Positions 1 through 8,179 of a stretch of DNA of 64,000 bases are shown piece by piece. Positions within the stretch are counted from its first letter, which is position 1, and each line of letters starts with the position of its first letter. A program made the position numbers and the translations under genes. The notes below the pieces were generated by a model, which saw only the letters and a program-made list of their open reading frames with translations, was not told where the DNA came from and did no database searches. Origin of the DNA: Pseudarthrobacter oxydans (GTDB taxonomy: Bacteria > Actinomycetota > Actinomycetes > Actinomycetales > Micrococcaceae); contig NZ_JABTYH010000027.1 of assembly GCF_013314975.1 (NCBI RefSeq), positions 1 through 64,000 of the forward strand, in the 5' to 3' direction.

Positions 1-1245
1 GATCACCCTTCGGCGCCGACATCGGGAAGGGCAGCGGCCCCAGCAACCGCGACGGGCCAGGCCAAGCCCCGGTCCGCCGTCGTGTTCGGTGTCATAGCCC
101 TGGTGCTCATCGGACTGAACCTGCGGGCGGGCATCACCGGCGCGTCGGCACTGCTGCACGACCTTCAGTTGGTGCTGGGCTACGGCGCGCTGGTGGCGGC
201 CATCATCCCGTCCATTCCCACGCTGTGCTTCGCGCTGGCAGGGGCGGGCACGTCCTGGCTGACGGGCCGGCTGGGCGTGGAGAAGGCGATCCTTGTGGCC
301 CTGTCCATGCTGGCGGGCGGACTCCTCCTGCGCGGCATCCCCGCCACCGGCATGCTGGTGGCCGGAAGTGTCCTGGGCATGTCCGGCCTGGCGGTGTGCA
401 ACGTGGCCATGCCCTCCTTCATCCGCGAACACTTTGCCCACCGGACGTCCCTGATGACCGCCGTCTACACGGTGACCATGACCACGGGGGCCACCGTCAC
501 CGCCGTCGCGGTGGTGCCGCTGGCGCAGGCACTCGGCTCGCCTTCGGCCGCCGTCGGCGCCATTGGCATCACTGCCGTGGCGGCATTCCTGGGCTTCCTT
601 CCCGTGGCGCTGCATGCGCACCGGCACAGTCCCCGGGCGGCCGGAGGGCGGATCTCCCCCTGGCCGCTGCTGCGGACCCGCAAGGGGCTGCTCCTCACCG
701 CGATCTTCACGCTCCAGGCCCTGCTCGCCTACGCCCTGCTGAGCTGGTTCCCGTACATGCTGACCACCATGGGCCTGAGCGCCGCGGACAGCGGACTGAT
801 GTTCGGGCTGATGCAGCTTGTCTCCGTCCCGGCCGGCATGGTGCTGATCGCCATCGGTTCCCGTCCGCGGATGCTGCGGCCGGCGTTCTACCTGGTTAGC
901 GTCACCATGGTTGCCGGGCTGGTATCGCTGCTGGTCCTGCCGGTGGGGCTGGCCGCCGTGCCTGCCGCCCTGCTCGGGTTTGGCCTGGGGATCTTCCCGC
1001 TGGTGATGGTGATGATCAGCCGCAGCGGGGCGAGCACCGCCGAAACCACGGCGCTGTCAACGCTGGCGCAGTCCACGGGCTATCTGGTGGCCACCCTGGG
1101 GCCATTCGGCATGGGGCTGTTGCACAGTGCCACCGGCGGGTGGACCCTTCCCCTCCTGCTCCTCCTTGCCCTGGCGCTGGCCCAGATCGTGGTGGCGCAC
1201 CTGATCACGGGCAAGGCCATGACCAACGCCGTGGGAAGGAAGTAG
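1..1245 (+). CDS. MFS transporter, CynX/NimT-like (5' end missing)
   Basis: The reading frame is open from base 1, so the true start lies upstream; an internal GTG at 82 is the first possible start inside the window. The protein shows about twelve hydrophobic segments and the early motif LIGLNLRAGITG, typical of the cyanate/nitroimidazole (CynX/NimT) branch of major facilitator transporters. It would sit in the cytoplasmic membrane and probably exports or imports small organic anions or drugs; the substrate cannot be read from the sequence. The GntR regulator begins 5 bases after the stop, so the two are co-transcribed and the regulator may control this transporter. Confidence 0.85.
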   Translation, partial: DHPSAPTSGRAAAPATATGQAKPRSAVVFGVIALVLIGLNLRAGITGASALLHDLQLVLGYGALVAAIIPSIPTLCFALAGAGTSWLTGRLGVEKAILVALSMLAGGLLLRGIPATGMLVAGSVLGMSGLAVCNVAMPSFIREHFAHRTSLMTAVYTVTMTTGATVTAVAVVPLAQALGSPSAAVGAIGITAVAAFLGFLPVALHAHRHSPRAAGGRISPWPLLRTRKGLLLTAIFTLQALLAYALLSWFPYMLTTMGLSAADSGLMFGLMQLVSVPAGMVLIAIGSRPRMLRPAFYLVSVTMVAGLVSLLVLPVGLAAVPAALLGFGLGIFPLVMVMISRSGASTAETTALSTLAQSTGYLVATLGPFGMGLLHSATGGWTLPLLLLLALALAQIVVAHLITGKAMTNAVGRK

Positions 1246-1250
1246 CAGCC

Positions 1251-1931
1251 ATGGCACTGAGTCCTTCCGCCCGCCCGCCGCTGGCCGACGAGGTCACTGC
1301 CAAACTGCGCGCCATGGTGCAGTCCGGCGAATGGCCCCTCCACCAGCGCATCCCGTCCGAACCGGAGCTGATGGCCGGCCTGGGGGTCTCGCGCGGCACC
1401 CTCCGCGAGGGCATCAAGGCCCTTGCCCACAGCGGCATGCTGGAGGTGCGGCGCGGCGACGGCACCTATGTCCGCGCCACCAGCGAACTGTCCGGCGCCG
1501 CCCGGCGCATGTACCAGGACCACACCGAGCAGCACATCCTGGAAGTCCGGCTGGGCCTGGACACCCAGGCTGCCCGCCTGGCGGCCCGCCATGCCACGGC
1601 CGACGACGTCACGGCCCTGCGTGCCCTGCTCACCGCCCGGGACCAGGCCTGGACACGGGGAGACTATGAGGCGTGGGCGCGGGCGGACTGGGGCTTCCAC
1701 GAACGGGTGGCACAAGCCTCCGGGAATCCCCTGCTGCACGAGCTGTACCTCAGTTTCGGCAGCGCCTTCCACCAGGACCTCCTCAAGCAGCAGCGCCGGC
1801 CCGGCTTCGACGGCCGCCCGCACGAAGGCCACGACCTGCTGGTGGTGGCCATCGAAGCGCGGGACGAGGACGCCGCCGTCGCCACCGTTGACCGGAACCT
1901 GAACTCCTGCGCGGAGTGGCTGGCAGGATAG
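1251..1931 (+). CDS. GntR-family regulator, FadR/FCD subgroup
   Basis: A 226-residue DNA-binding regulator. Residues about 12-75 form the GntR winged helix (IPSEPELMAGLGVSRGTLRE, then GMLEVRRGDGTYV). Residues about 95-215 form the helical FCD ligand domain, with the histidines of DWGFHERV and HEGHDLLVVAI in positions that normally bind a metal or carboxylate ligand. The ATG at 1251 is chosen because a GGAAGGA ribosome site precedes it; a longer frame from 1140 lies inside the transporter gene. It follows the CynX-like transporter by 5 bases, which suggests it senses that transporter's substrate. The ligand is unknown. Confidence 0.9.
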   Translation: MALSPSARPPLADEVTAKLRAMVQSGEWPLHQRIPSEPELMAGLGVSRGTLREGIKALAHSGMLEVRRGDGTYVRATSELSGAARRMYQDHTEQHILEVRLGLDTQAARLAARHATADDVTALRALLTARDQAWTRGDYEAWARADWGFHERVAQASGNPLLHELYLSFGSAFHQDLLKQQRRPGFDGRPHEGHDLLVVAIEARDEDAAVATVDRNLNSCAEWLAG

Positions 1932-1966
1932 TGCGGCCGTGGGGTTTCTTCACCGCTTAATCGGTC

Positions 1967-1978
1967 AGTATGCTTACT
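1967..1978. promoter_or_regulatory. Near-palindrome AGTATGCTTACT
   Basis: A 12-base near-perfect inverted repeat (half-site CTTACT, one mismatch) lies in the 117-base gap before the AI-2E-type permease. The same half-site recurs at 4006-4019. It could be an operator or part of an extended promoter. Function is inference. Confidence 0.35.
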
Positions 1979-2048
1979 ATCTGAGGAAGGTAGTCCTGTC
2001 CGCCTCCCACCACGGCGGGGCAGGCACCGCTGACGACGAGGAGTTTCC

Positions 2049-3281
2049 ATGGCGCGATCATCACGCCTGACCGGCCACGAGCTGGGCAAAGAGCCTGCGC
2101 AGCCGGCAGGGACGGCTTCAACCGGGACGGACTTGCCAGCGGCGCCGCACGCGCAGCGGCGGGCCGCCAGGGTTCCCCGGGACATCAAGTCCCCCTCCCA
2201 GCTGTGGGGTGACGGCCTGGGCCGCGTGGGCATCCGGTCCGCCCAGATACTGCTGATCCTCACCGTGGCGGTGGTGTCCGTCTATGCGCTGATGCAGATC
2301 AAGCTCCTGGTGATCCCCATCCTGATAGCGCTGATCCTGGCCGCCGCGATCGGCCCGTTCGTGAACATGCTCCGGCGCCGGGGAATGCGCGGCGGACTGG
2401 CCACGGGCATCGCGTTCATTGGGCTGCTGCTGCTCCTTGGCGGTGTTGGCACAGTGATCTATTTCTCAGTCCGCAGCCAATGGGGTGAACTGGCCCAGCA
2501 GGCCTCCTCAGGTCTGGACGAGCTGGAGCAGTTCCTGCTGACCGGCCCGGTTCCCATCGATCAGGAGCAGCTCAACCAGGCCCGGCAGGGAATCATCGAC
2601 TTTGCCACCAGCAGCCAGGTGCGTTCCGGCGCCATCACCGGGCTCTCGATGGTCACCGAGTTCATTGCCGGCGCCAGCCTCATGGTCATCATCCTGTTCT
2701 TCTTCCTCAAGGACGGGGCCAAGATCTGGAACTTCTTCCTCCGCCCCTTCAGCGGTGCCCGGGAGGCGAAGCTGCGCCGGGTGGGCAGCCGGACCCTTGA
2801 GGTTCTCGGCGGCTACGTCCGCGGCACCGCCATCGTGGCCCTGGTGGACACCGTGGCCATTGGCGCGGCACTGCTGATCATGCAGGTGCCGCTGGCCTTC
2901 CCGCTGGCCATCATCGTTTTCCTCGGCGCCTTCATTCCGCTGGTGGGTGCAACGGTGGCCGGAATCCTCGCCGCGCTCGTGGCCCTGGTGGCGAACGGGC
3001 CGGTGGTTGCCCTGATCGTGGTGGCCGTGGTGATTGCGGTCAACCAGCTGGAGGGCGACCTCCTGCAGCCGGTGGTCATGGGCAAGTCGCTGCAGCTCCA
3101 CGCACTGGTGATCCTGATGGCCCTGACGGCCGGCACCATCCTGGCGGGCATCGTCGGCGCGGTCCTGTCCGTCCCGCTGGCGGCCGTCGCCTGGGCCATC
3201 ATCCAGGTCTGGACGGCTGAAGACCCACACCTGGAGGACATGAACCCGGACCTCCCGCCGGCCGGCACCAACCCGATCTAA
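2049..3281 (+). CDS. AI-2E family (PerM-type) membrane transporter
   Basis: A 410-residue integral membrane protein. About 60 polar N-terminal residues precede the first helix pair (ILLILTVAVVSVYALMQIKLLVIPILIALIL, residues 75-105). The conserved C-terminal block GDLLQPVVMGKSLQLHALVILMAL is the family signature. Members are annotated as AI-2 exporters or Na+/H+ antiporters, but most have no tested substrate. An AGGAG-like site (GACGAGGAG) precedes the ATG. The gene ends in a strong hairpin terminator and appears to be a single-gene unit. Confidence 0.9.
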   Translation: MARSSRLTGHELGKEPAQPAGTASTGTDLPAAPHAQRRAARVPRDIKSPSQLWGDGLGRVGIRSAQILLILTVAVVSVYALMQIKLLVIPILIALILAAAIGPFVNMLRRRGMRGGLATGIAFIGLLLLLGGVGTVIYFSVRSQWGELAQQASSGLDELEQFLLTGPVPIDQEQLNQARQGIIDFATSSQVRSGAITGLSMVTEFIAGASLMVIILFFFLKDGAKIWNFFLRPFSGAREAKLRRVGSRTLEVLGGYVRGTAIVALVDTVAIGAALLIMQVPLAFPLAIIVFLGAFIPLVGATVAGILAALVALVANGPVVALIVVAVVIAVNQLEGDLLQPVVMGKSLQLHALVILMALTAGTILAGIVGAVLSVPLAAVAWAIIQVWTAEDPHLEDMNPDLPPAGTNPI

Positions 3282-3301
3282 CCCCTTGGACAAAAACAGG
3301 A

Positions 3302-3343
3302 CACGACGACGGTCGGGCACCTGGGTGCCGGACCGTCGTCGTG
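3302..3343. terminator. Bidirectional hairpin terminator
   Basis: A 13-base perfect stem (CACGACGACGGTC with its complement), continued after a G-G mismatch by a 5-base inner stem, lies between two convergent genes ending at 3281 and 3380. A run of A on the left gives a T-rich tail for the minus strand. It probably stops transcripts from both sides. Confidence 0.8.
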
Positions 3344-3379
3344 CGTTTACTGCCTGAGCTGCGGGACAGCCCCGCCTCG

Positions 3380-3916
3380 CTAGGAGCGGAGGCCCGCGAA
3401 CACGTTCTTGGGCCGCTGCATCTCGCCGTGCTTGGCGCCAAGGACGATCACGGCGCCAGCGAAGGCCGGGATGGCCCACTGCAGCATCTTCAGCTGCTGC
3501 TGGGCGGCCTTCAGCTCGTCGGAGGCGTCCGGACGGGGCTCAGTGGCACCCTCGGCGCCTTCACCGGCCAGCTTCTCCACCTTCTTGCCCAGGAGGCCGG
3601 AGTACAGGGTCACCGCCGCGCCCACCACGGTGACCGCGGTCTTGATGACCGTGTCCCTGGCGACGCCTTCCTGCTTGGCAATGCGCCCCTTGTTCTCCCA
3701 GGCAATGGCGAGGTCCGCCACCAGGTGGGAGGCGAATGCCGCCGTCTGGAACGGCGCCCACTTCATCCAGCCGGCGCTGGAGAGCCGCGTCCGCTCGGAC
3801 GGGTCCTTGGCCTCCGCTGCCGCACCGTTCAAGCCGATGGCGCCCATGAGGGAACCGCCGAACCACGCTGCTGCCGTGAGGTCGTGGACTGAACGGGCAA
3901 TAAGATTTCCTGCCAT
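3380..3916 (-). CDS. Conserved membrane-associated hypothetical protein
   Basis: A 178-residue protein of unknown function. It has hydrophobic segments near residues 10-30 (LTAAAWFGGSLMGAIGL), 90-110 (VIKTAVTVVGAAVTLYSGLLG) and 150-165, separated by polar stretches, so a membrane location is likely. The start at MAGNL (3916) is chosen because an ACAGGAA site lies 9 bases upstream; the ATG three codons earlier overlaps that site. It is transcribed away from the divergent gene at 4071. I recognise it only as a type of protein seen in Arthrobacter-like genomes. Confidence 0.75.
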   Translation of the reverse strand: MAGNLIARSVHDLTAAAWFGGSLMGAIGLNGAAAEAKDPSERTRLSSAGWMKWAPFQTAAFASHLVADLAIAWENKGRIAKQEGVARDTVIKTAVTVVGAAVTLYSGLLGKKVEKLAGEGAEGATEPRPDASDELKAAQQQLKMLQWAIPAFAGAVIVLGAKHGEMQRPKNVFAGLRS

Positions 3917-4005
3917 GGTGTGCATTTCCTGTCGTTGAGCTGGTTAAGATGCCGCGCCTGCGGACTTCACGTGCCGTGTCCCATCAAGGTCATGGTCCGC
4001 CCATG

Positions 4006-4019
4006 GTAAGCACACTTAC
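4006..4019. promoter_or_regulatory. Inverted repeat GTAAG-CACA-CTTAC
   Basis: A perfect 5-base inverted repeat with a 4-base spacer lies in the divergent promoter region between the genes starting at 3916 (minus) and 4071 (plus). It shares the half-site with 1967-1978. A common regulator is possible but unproven. Confidence 0.4.
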
Positions 4020-4070
4020 TAATGTTACGAAAGCCCGTCTTCTCCGGGCGGAACGCGTAATATCGTGGCC

Positions 4071-4361
4071 ATGGGAAACACAGGGACGCTGTTCGGCTGG
4101 GCATTTGGTGATCCGGCGCGGGAACAAGAGGACGCATACGTAGGAAACCTGCAGGACGAGGCCCTGGCCAATGCCCGGGAGACCGCAAAGGCCAAAGGGG
4201 TTTCCGTCGTGGCCGACTCCCAGGTGTTTACGGTCCTCAGTGCCGACGACTCCCTCGTGGAGCTGGACAACGCCCCGGGCAAGCTTGTGGTCCGCTGCAC
4301 CGTGCACGTGGAGGGGCCGGGTGCTGAGAAGCTGCGTGCCGAAGGGCCGATGAACGGCTGA
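4071..4361 (+). CDS. Small conserved hypothetical protein
   Basis: A 96-residue soluble protein, mixed alpha/beta in appearance, with no motif I recognise. A short aromatic N-terminus (TLFGWAFGDP) is followed by a charged helix and two possible beta strands (SVVADSQVFTVLS and KLVVRCTVHVEG). The ATG at 4071 is chosen over the GTG two codons upstream. The DUF1206 gene starts 3 bases after its stop, so the two form an operon. Function unknown. Confidence 0.7.
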   Translation: MGNTGTLFGWAFGDPAREQEDAYVGNLQDEALANARETAKAKGVSVVADSQVFTVLSADDSLVELDNAPGKLVVRCTVHVEGPGAEKLRAEGPMNG

Positions 4362-4364
4362 CGC

Positions 4365-5192
4365 ATGTCGGACGGGGATTCCACCATCAGCCAGGCCGCC
4401 GACGCCGTCGAGCAGGCCTCCAACCACCCCGCCCTGGACGTCCTGGCCCGGGCCGGCTTCGCCGTCATGGCCCTGCTGCACGTGATTATCGGCGCCATCG
4501 CCATCGCCGTGGCGTTTGGACAGCCCGGGGAAGCGGAACCTACGGGCGCCATCGAGCAGCTGGCCGCGAACCCGTGGGGCCCGGCCGTCATGTGGTCCTG
4601 CGTGCTGGCATGCTTCGGCCTGGGGTTGTGGCAGGCGAGCGAGGCAACGCTGCGGGCACGCCCCCTGCCGCGGAAGGAGCGGCTCTCCAAGCTGGTCTCC
4701 TCGGGCTTCCTGGCCATCGCGTACACCAGCGTGGGGCTCAGCTTCGCGGGCTTCGCCGTGGGGATGGGCGGGGACTCCAGCGAAAGCACCCGTGATTTCA
4801 GCGCCACGTTGATGGCGACGCCGGTGGGGCTCTGGACACTCGTGGCCTTGGGCCTGACGATCATCGGCATCGGGATCTACTTCGTGGTCAAGGGGGTCCG
4901 GCGCGGATTCAAGGAAGAGCTCTTCCACTTTGACGGCACACGGCGCGGCAGGCTGATCGACTCGCTGGGCGTTGCCGGCCATATAGCCAAAGGGATAGCG
5001 CTGTTCCTCACCGGGCTGCTCTTCGTGATCGCCGCCGCCAAGCACAACGCCCAGGAGTCCACCGGGCTGGACGGCAGCCTCAAGGCTTTGCGGGACCACC
5101 CGTTCGGCCCGACCCTGCTGGTGGCCATCGGCGCCGGATTCATCGCCTACGGAATCTTCGCCCTGGTCCGGTCCCGGTTCGGCCGAATGTAG
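4365..5192 (+). CDS. DUF1206 membrane protein
   Basis: A 275-residue protein containing three repeats of a two-helix unit, each opening with a motif like LARAGFAVMALLHVIIGAIAIAVAFG (near residues 27, 105 and 200). This is the DUF1206 pattern: six transmembrane helices in three tandem hairpins. Function is not established for the family. It follows the small gene at 4071 by 3 bases, so translation is probably coupled. There is no signal peptide. Confidence 0.88.
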   Translation: MSDGDSTISQAADAVEQASNHPALDVLARAGFAVMALLHVIIGAIAIAVAFGQPGEAEPTGAIEQLAANPWGPAVMWSCVLACFGLGLWQASEATLRARPLPRKERLSKLVSSGFLAIAYTSVGLSFAGFAVGMGGDSSESTRDFSATLMATPVGLWTLVALGLTIIGIGIYFVVKGVRRGFKEELFHFDGTRRGRLIDSLGVAGHIAKGIALFLTGLLFVIAAAKHNAQESTGLDGSLKALRDHPFGPTLLVAIGAGFIAYGIFALVRSRFGRM

Positions 5193-5222
5193 TTCCGGCC
5201 TGTTTCAGGGTACGAAGGAACC

Positions 5223-6482
5223 ATGACGCACTCCGCAGCGAAAGACCAGACCCCCGGCGGCCACGGTGCCGGAGCGGGAGATGCAACCCCTGCCGTCACG
5301 GAGGCGGCCGGCCGCGCCTTCGCCGGCATGTTCCGGGTGCTAAAGCTGGCCCGGCCGGACCGGCCCATCCACCCGGAGGGCATCGGGCTGGCAGGACACC
5401 TGGCCAGGACCGGCAGCACCGGGGCAACGAGCGGGCTGGAGTGGCTCGATACGCCCGGCGTCGACTCCGTCAGGGCCCGGTTCTCCCGATCCCTGGGGCT
5501 GCCGCAGCAGCTTCCGGACATCCTGGGCCTGGCCCTCCGCGTCACGCCATCCCCGGGCGGCATCACGGACGTACTCTTCGCCACCACGGGCTGGCGGCTT
5601 CCCGGCAGGTTCCTGCTCCAGCCGAAACTGGACGTTGCCGGCGCCACGTTCACAACACTCATGCCGTACCGGGGCAGCAAAGGGCCGGTGCTGCTGGGGC
5701 TCCGGACCAGCGGGCTCCCTGACGGGCCGCTGGCATCCGGGGAATGGGTGCTGCACCTCTATTGGGCCAAACCCACGGGGCCGTGGCGCGAATGCGGTGA
5801 ACTCCGCCTGAGGGCAGAACCGGAACCGGCGGATACTCCCCTGCGCTTCAATCCCCTCGAGAACCAGCCGCCGGGAGCCCAGACCTACGCCTGGACCCGC
5901 CGCCTGAGGGAACACTCCTACCGGGCGGCGCAGCGGCCGGCACCTCCCGCCGTCGCACCTTCCGCACTGGCATCATCCGCACCCGCAGGCCATACGCCGG
6001 GCGGGACAAGCACACTATCCGCCGCCACAGAAAGGAACACCATGTCCACCGTGTCCCAGCTGTTCAACTCCCCCGCCGCCGATGTGTGGAGGGTCATCGC
6101 CGCTGGCTGGCTCTACTCCGGCTGGGTGGTGGGCACCTCCCGGATCCGTGCCGTGGACGACCGGTGGCCGGAAGCAGGCGCACGCCTCCACCATTCCGTG
6201 GGCGGCTGGCCGCTGGTGATCGACGACAGCTCCCAGGTGACCGCCGTCGAGCCGGGCCGCCGGCTGGAGGTGGTCGCCCGGGGCTGGCCCATGGGCGAAG
6301 CGAAGGTCGTCATCACGCTGGAGGACCGTGGCGGGCAATGCCAGGTCACCATATCGGAGGACGCCGTCCGCGGTCCGGGAAAGCTGATGCCCAAGTTCCT
6401 GCGCGACCCCCTGATCGCTGTCCGGAACCGGGAAACCCTACGGCGGCTGGAGCTGATGGCAGCAGGCGGGGCCGGGAAATAG
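5223..6482 (+). CDS. Two-domain protein: catalase-like N-half fused to SRPBCC domain
   Basis: A 419-residue protein. Residues 1-235 resemble a small family of actinobacterial proteins in the catalase-like fold (ARPDRPIHPEGIGLAGHLARTG opening; R/W-rich body), often loosely called phosphodiesterase. Residues 236-273 are a proline/alanine-rich linker. Residues 274-419 form an SRPBCC (START-like) ligand-binding domain (MSTVSQLFNSPAADVWRVI). An AAAGGAAC ribosome site sits just before an in-frame ATG at 6042, the first codon of the SRPBCC half, so it may also be made as a separate protein. The ATG at 5223 has a GAAGGAAC site. The function of either half is not known. Confidence 0.7.
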   Translation: MTHSAAKDQTPGGHGAGAGDATPAVTEAAGRAFAGMFRVLKLARPDRPIHPEGIGLAGHLARTGSTGATSGLEWLDTPGVDSVRARFSRSLGLPQQLPDILGLALRVTPSPGGITDVLFATTGWRLPGRFLLQPKLDVAGATFTTLMPYRGSKGPVLLGLRTSGLPDGPLASGEWVLHLYWAKPTGPWRECGELRLRAEPEPADTPLRFNPLENQPPGAQTYAWTRRLREHSYRAAQRPAPPAVAPSALASSAPAGHTPGGTSTLSAATERNTMSTVSQLFNSPAADVWRVIAAGWLYSGWVVGTSRIRAVDDRWPEAGARLHHSVGGWPLVIDDSSQVTAVEPGRRLEVVARGWPMGEAKVVITLEDRGGQCQVTISEDAVRGPGKLMPKFLRDPLIAVRNRETLRRLELMAAGGAGK

Positions 6483-6492
6483 CCGGGCAGGG

Positions 6493-6550
6493 TTAAAGCA
6501 CTCCCCGGCGTTAAAGCACCCAGCTTTAAAGCACCCAGCTTTAAAGCACC
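6493..6550 (+). repeat. Four short tandem copies of TTAAAGCAC
   Basis: Copies start at 6493, 6511, 6526 and 6541. The last three are spaced exactly 15 bases apart (unit TTTAAAGCACCCAGC). They lie directly before the long terminator hairpin. This looks like a small tandem duplication. Confidence 0.75.
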
Positions 6551-6600
6551 CGGGGCCCTGCGTGCCGGTCCATCAAAGGACCGGCACGCAGGGCCCCGGG
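6549..6600. terminator. Very long bidirectional terminator hairpin
   Basis: A perfect 21-base stem (6551-6571 with 6578-6598), extendable to 23, with a 6-base loop ATCAAA. It separates two convergent genes (ending 6482 and 6614). There is no clear T run, but the stem is extremely stable. Confidence 0.75.
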
Positions 6601-6613
6601 GTGGTGAAACTGC

Positions 6614-8080
6614 CTAGACCTGCGCGGCCACGCCGTCGCGGGAGATGTTCACCATGTCCTCGCGCGGCACCACCTTGATGCGCTCACGCTTGACCTCAAC
6701 ACCGTGCGAGCCGCCGGCCTCGGTGGCGGCTGCGCCGAGGGCCAGTTCGTGCGCGTCCAGCGCCAGCCAGCCTTCCCAGCTGGTGAACTGCACGCCGCGG
6801 GCGTCGAGGAGTTCAACCACGGCATCGGCTTCGGGAACAGCGGCAACGGGCAGGTTTTCGCGGTCCTCCAGCAGGTAGGTGACCGTCTCGAGGGCGTCGC
6901 CCTTGGTGTGGCCGATCAGGCCCACGGGGCCGCGCTTGATCCAGCCGGTGGCGTAGATGCCCGGCACGTGGGTGCCGGCAGCGTCCAGGACGCGGCCGCC
7001 GTCGTTCGGGATGACTCCCTTGGTGTGGTCGAACTCGATCTCCGGCAGGGCGGAACCGAAGTAGCCAATGGCGCGGTAGACGGCCTGGACCGGGTAGTCC
7101 ACGAACTCGCCGGTGCCGCGGGCGTTGCCCGTGCCGTCCAGCTCGGTGCGCTCAAACCGCATGCCGGCCACCTTGCCCGGGGTCTCGGCGTCGTCGTAGA
7201 TCTCCACCGGGCTGTGCAGGAAGTGCAGGTGCAGGCGGCGGGAAGCCTTCAGCTCGGAGACGTCCTCGGGCTGCTCGGCGATCCAGTTGGTGAGCGTGCC
7301 CACCATGGTCTTGGTCTGGTTGTTGCTCTGGATCTGCCGGTCCGATTCCTCGTCGAACTCGAAGTCCTCCGGGTACAGGATGATGTCCACGTCCTTGGAG
7401 TGGGACAGCTCGCGCAGCTCCAGCGGGGTGAACTTCACCTGGGCAGGGCCGCGGCGGCCGAACACATGCACGTCCGTGACCGGGGAAGCCTTCAGGCCGG
7501 CGTAGACGTTGTCCGGGATTTCGGAGACCAGCAGGTCGTCGGCGTGCTTGGAGAGGACGCGGGCCACGTCCAGGGCCACGTTGCCGTTGCCGATTACGGC
7601 GATTTCCTTGGCGTCCAGCGGCCATTCGCGCGGCACGTCCGGGTGGCCGTCGTACCAGGAGACGAAGTCTGCGCCGCCGAAGGAGCCTTCCAGCTCGATG
7701 CCGGGAATGTTCAGGTCCGCGTCCTTGATGGCGCCGGTGGCGAAGATGACGGCGTCGTAGTGGGTGCGGAGGTCCTCGATCGTGAGGTCGGTGCCGTAGT
7801 CCACGTTGCCGAAGAACCGGATGTCGCCGCGGTCCAGGACCTTGTGCAGGGCGTTGACGATGCCCTTGATGCGGGGGTGGTCCGGGGCCACGCCGTAGCG
7901 GATCAGGCCATAGGGTGCCGGGTAGCGGTCAAAGAGGTCGATGCTCACGGTCAGCTCGCCGCTCTTGACGGCTTCGCTCTTGGTGAGGATGTCGGCGGCG
8001 TAGACGCCTGCCGGGCCGGAGCCCACGACGGCGACGCGCAGCGGACGATCGGCAGAACCTACGGTGGTGCTTGATGACAC
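6614..8080 (-). CDS. fprA: NADPH-ferredoxin reductase FprA
   Basis: A 488-residue flavoprotein of the adrenodoxin-reductase type that moves electrons between NADPH and ferredoxin. The FAD motif GSGPAG is at residues 20-25, DRYPAPYGLIRYGVAPDHP is the family block at about 51-69, and the NADP site GNGNVALD is at 164-171. The GTG at 8080 is chosen because AAGGAACA lies just upstream. A longer frame would begin inside the palindrome at 8108-8173, an unlikely place for coding. It sits beside siroheme synthase and in the same region as the ferredoxin-type sulfite reductase, so it may supply that enzyme with reduced ferredoxin (inference). Confidence 0.92.
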   Translation of the reverse strand: MSSSTTVGSADRPLRVAVVGSGPAGVYAADILTKSEAVKSGELTVSIDLFDRYPAPYGLIRYGVAPDHPRIKGIVNALHKVLDRGDIRFFGNVDYGTDLTIEDLRTHYDAVIFATGAIKDADLNIPGIELEGSFGGADFVSWYDGHPDVPREWPLDAKEIAVIGNGNVALDVARVLSKHADDLLVSEIPDNVYAGLKASPVTDVHVFGRRGPAQVKFTPLELRELSHSKDVDIILYPEDFEFDEESDRQIQSNNQTKTMVGTLTNWIAEQPEDVSELKASRRLHLHFLHSPVEIYDDAETPGKVAGMRFERTELDGTGNARGTGEFVDYPVQAVYRAIGYFGSALPEIEFDHTKGVIPNDGGRVLDAAGTHVPGIYATGWIKRGPVGLIGHTKGDALETVTYLLEDRENLPVAAVPEADAVVELLDARGVQFTSWEGWLALDAHELALGAAATEAGGSHGVEVKRERIKVVPREDMVNISRDGVAAQV

Positions 8081-8107
8081 GGCTGTGTTCCTTTTTGTTC
8101 GGTCCGG

Positions 8108-8173
8108 CCCAACTAAGTAGCAGTTGATGTCGTTTTGAGGGCTCATAACGACATCTGCTGCTACCTAGTTGGG
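8108..8173. repeat. 27-base imperfect palindrome between cysG and fprA
   Basis: Left arm 8108-8134 and right arm 8147-8173 match at 24 of 27 positions; the loop is 12 bases. The arms contain CCCAACTA and GATGTCGTT. It has no T tail and lies just upstream of fprA, so it is not a typical terminator. It may be a REP-like dispersed palindromic element. Confidence 0.7.
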
Positions 8174-8179
8174 TGGTGG

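Noticed and set aside
1080..1832. Long open frames opposite the GntR and MFS genes
   Set aside because: High GC opens antisense frames; composition (Gly/Arg/Pro/His-rich) and lack of family motifs mark them as shadows of the real genes.
6704..8074. 456-codon frame opposite fprA
   Set aside because: Val/Gly/Asp/His-rich shadow of a well-supported flavoprotein gene; no motif of its own.
8081..8146. Longer fprA start inside the palindrome
   Set aside because: The 22 extra residues come from the repeat, and a good ribosome site precedes the GTG at 8080.
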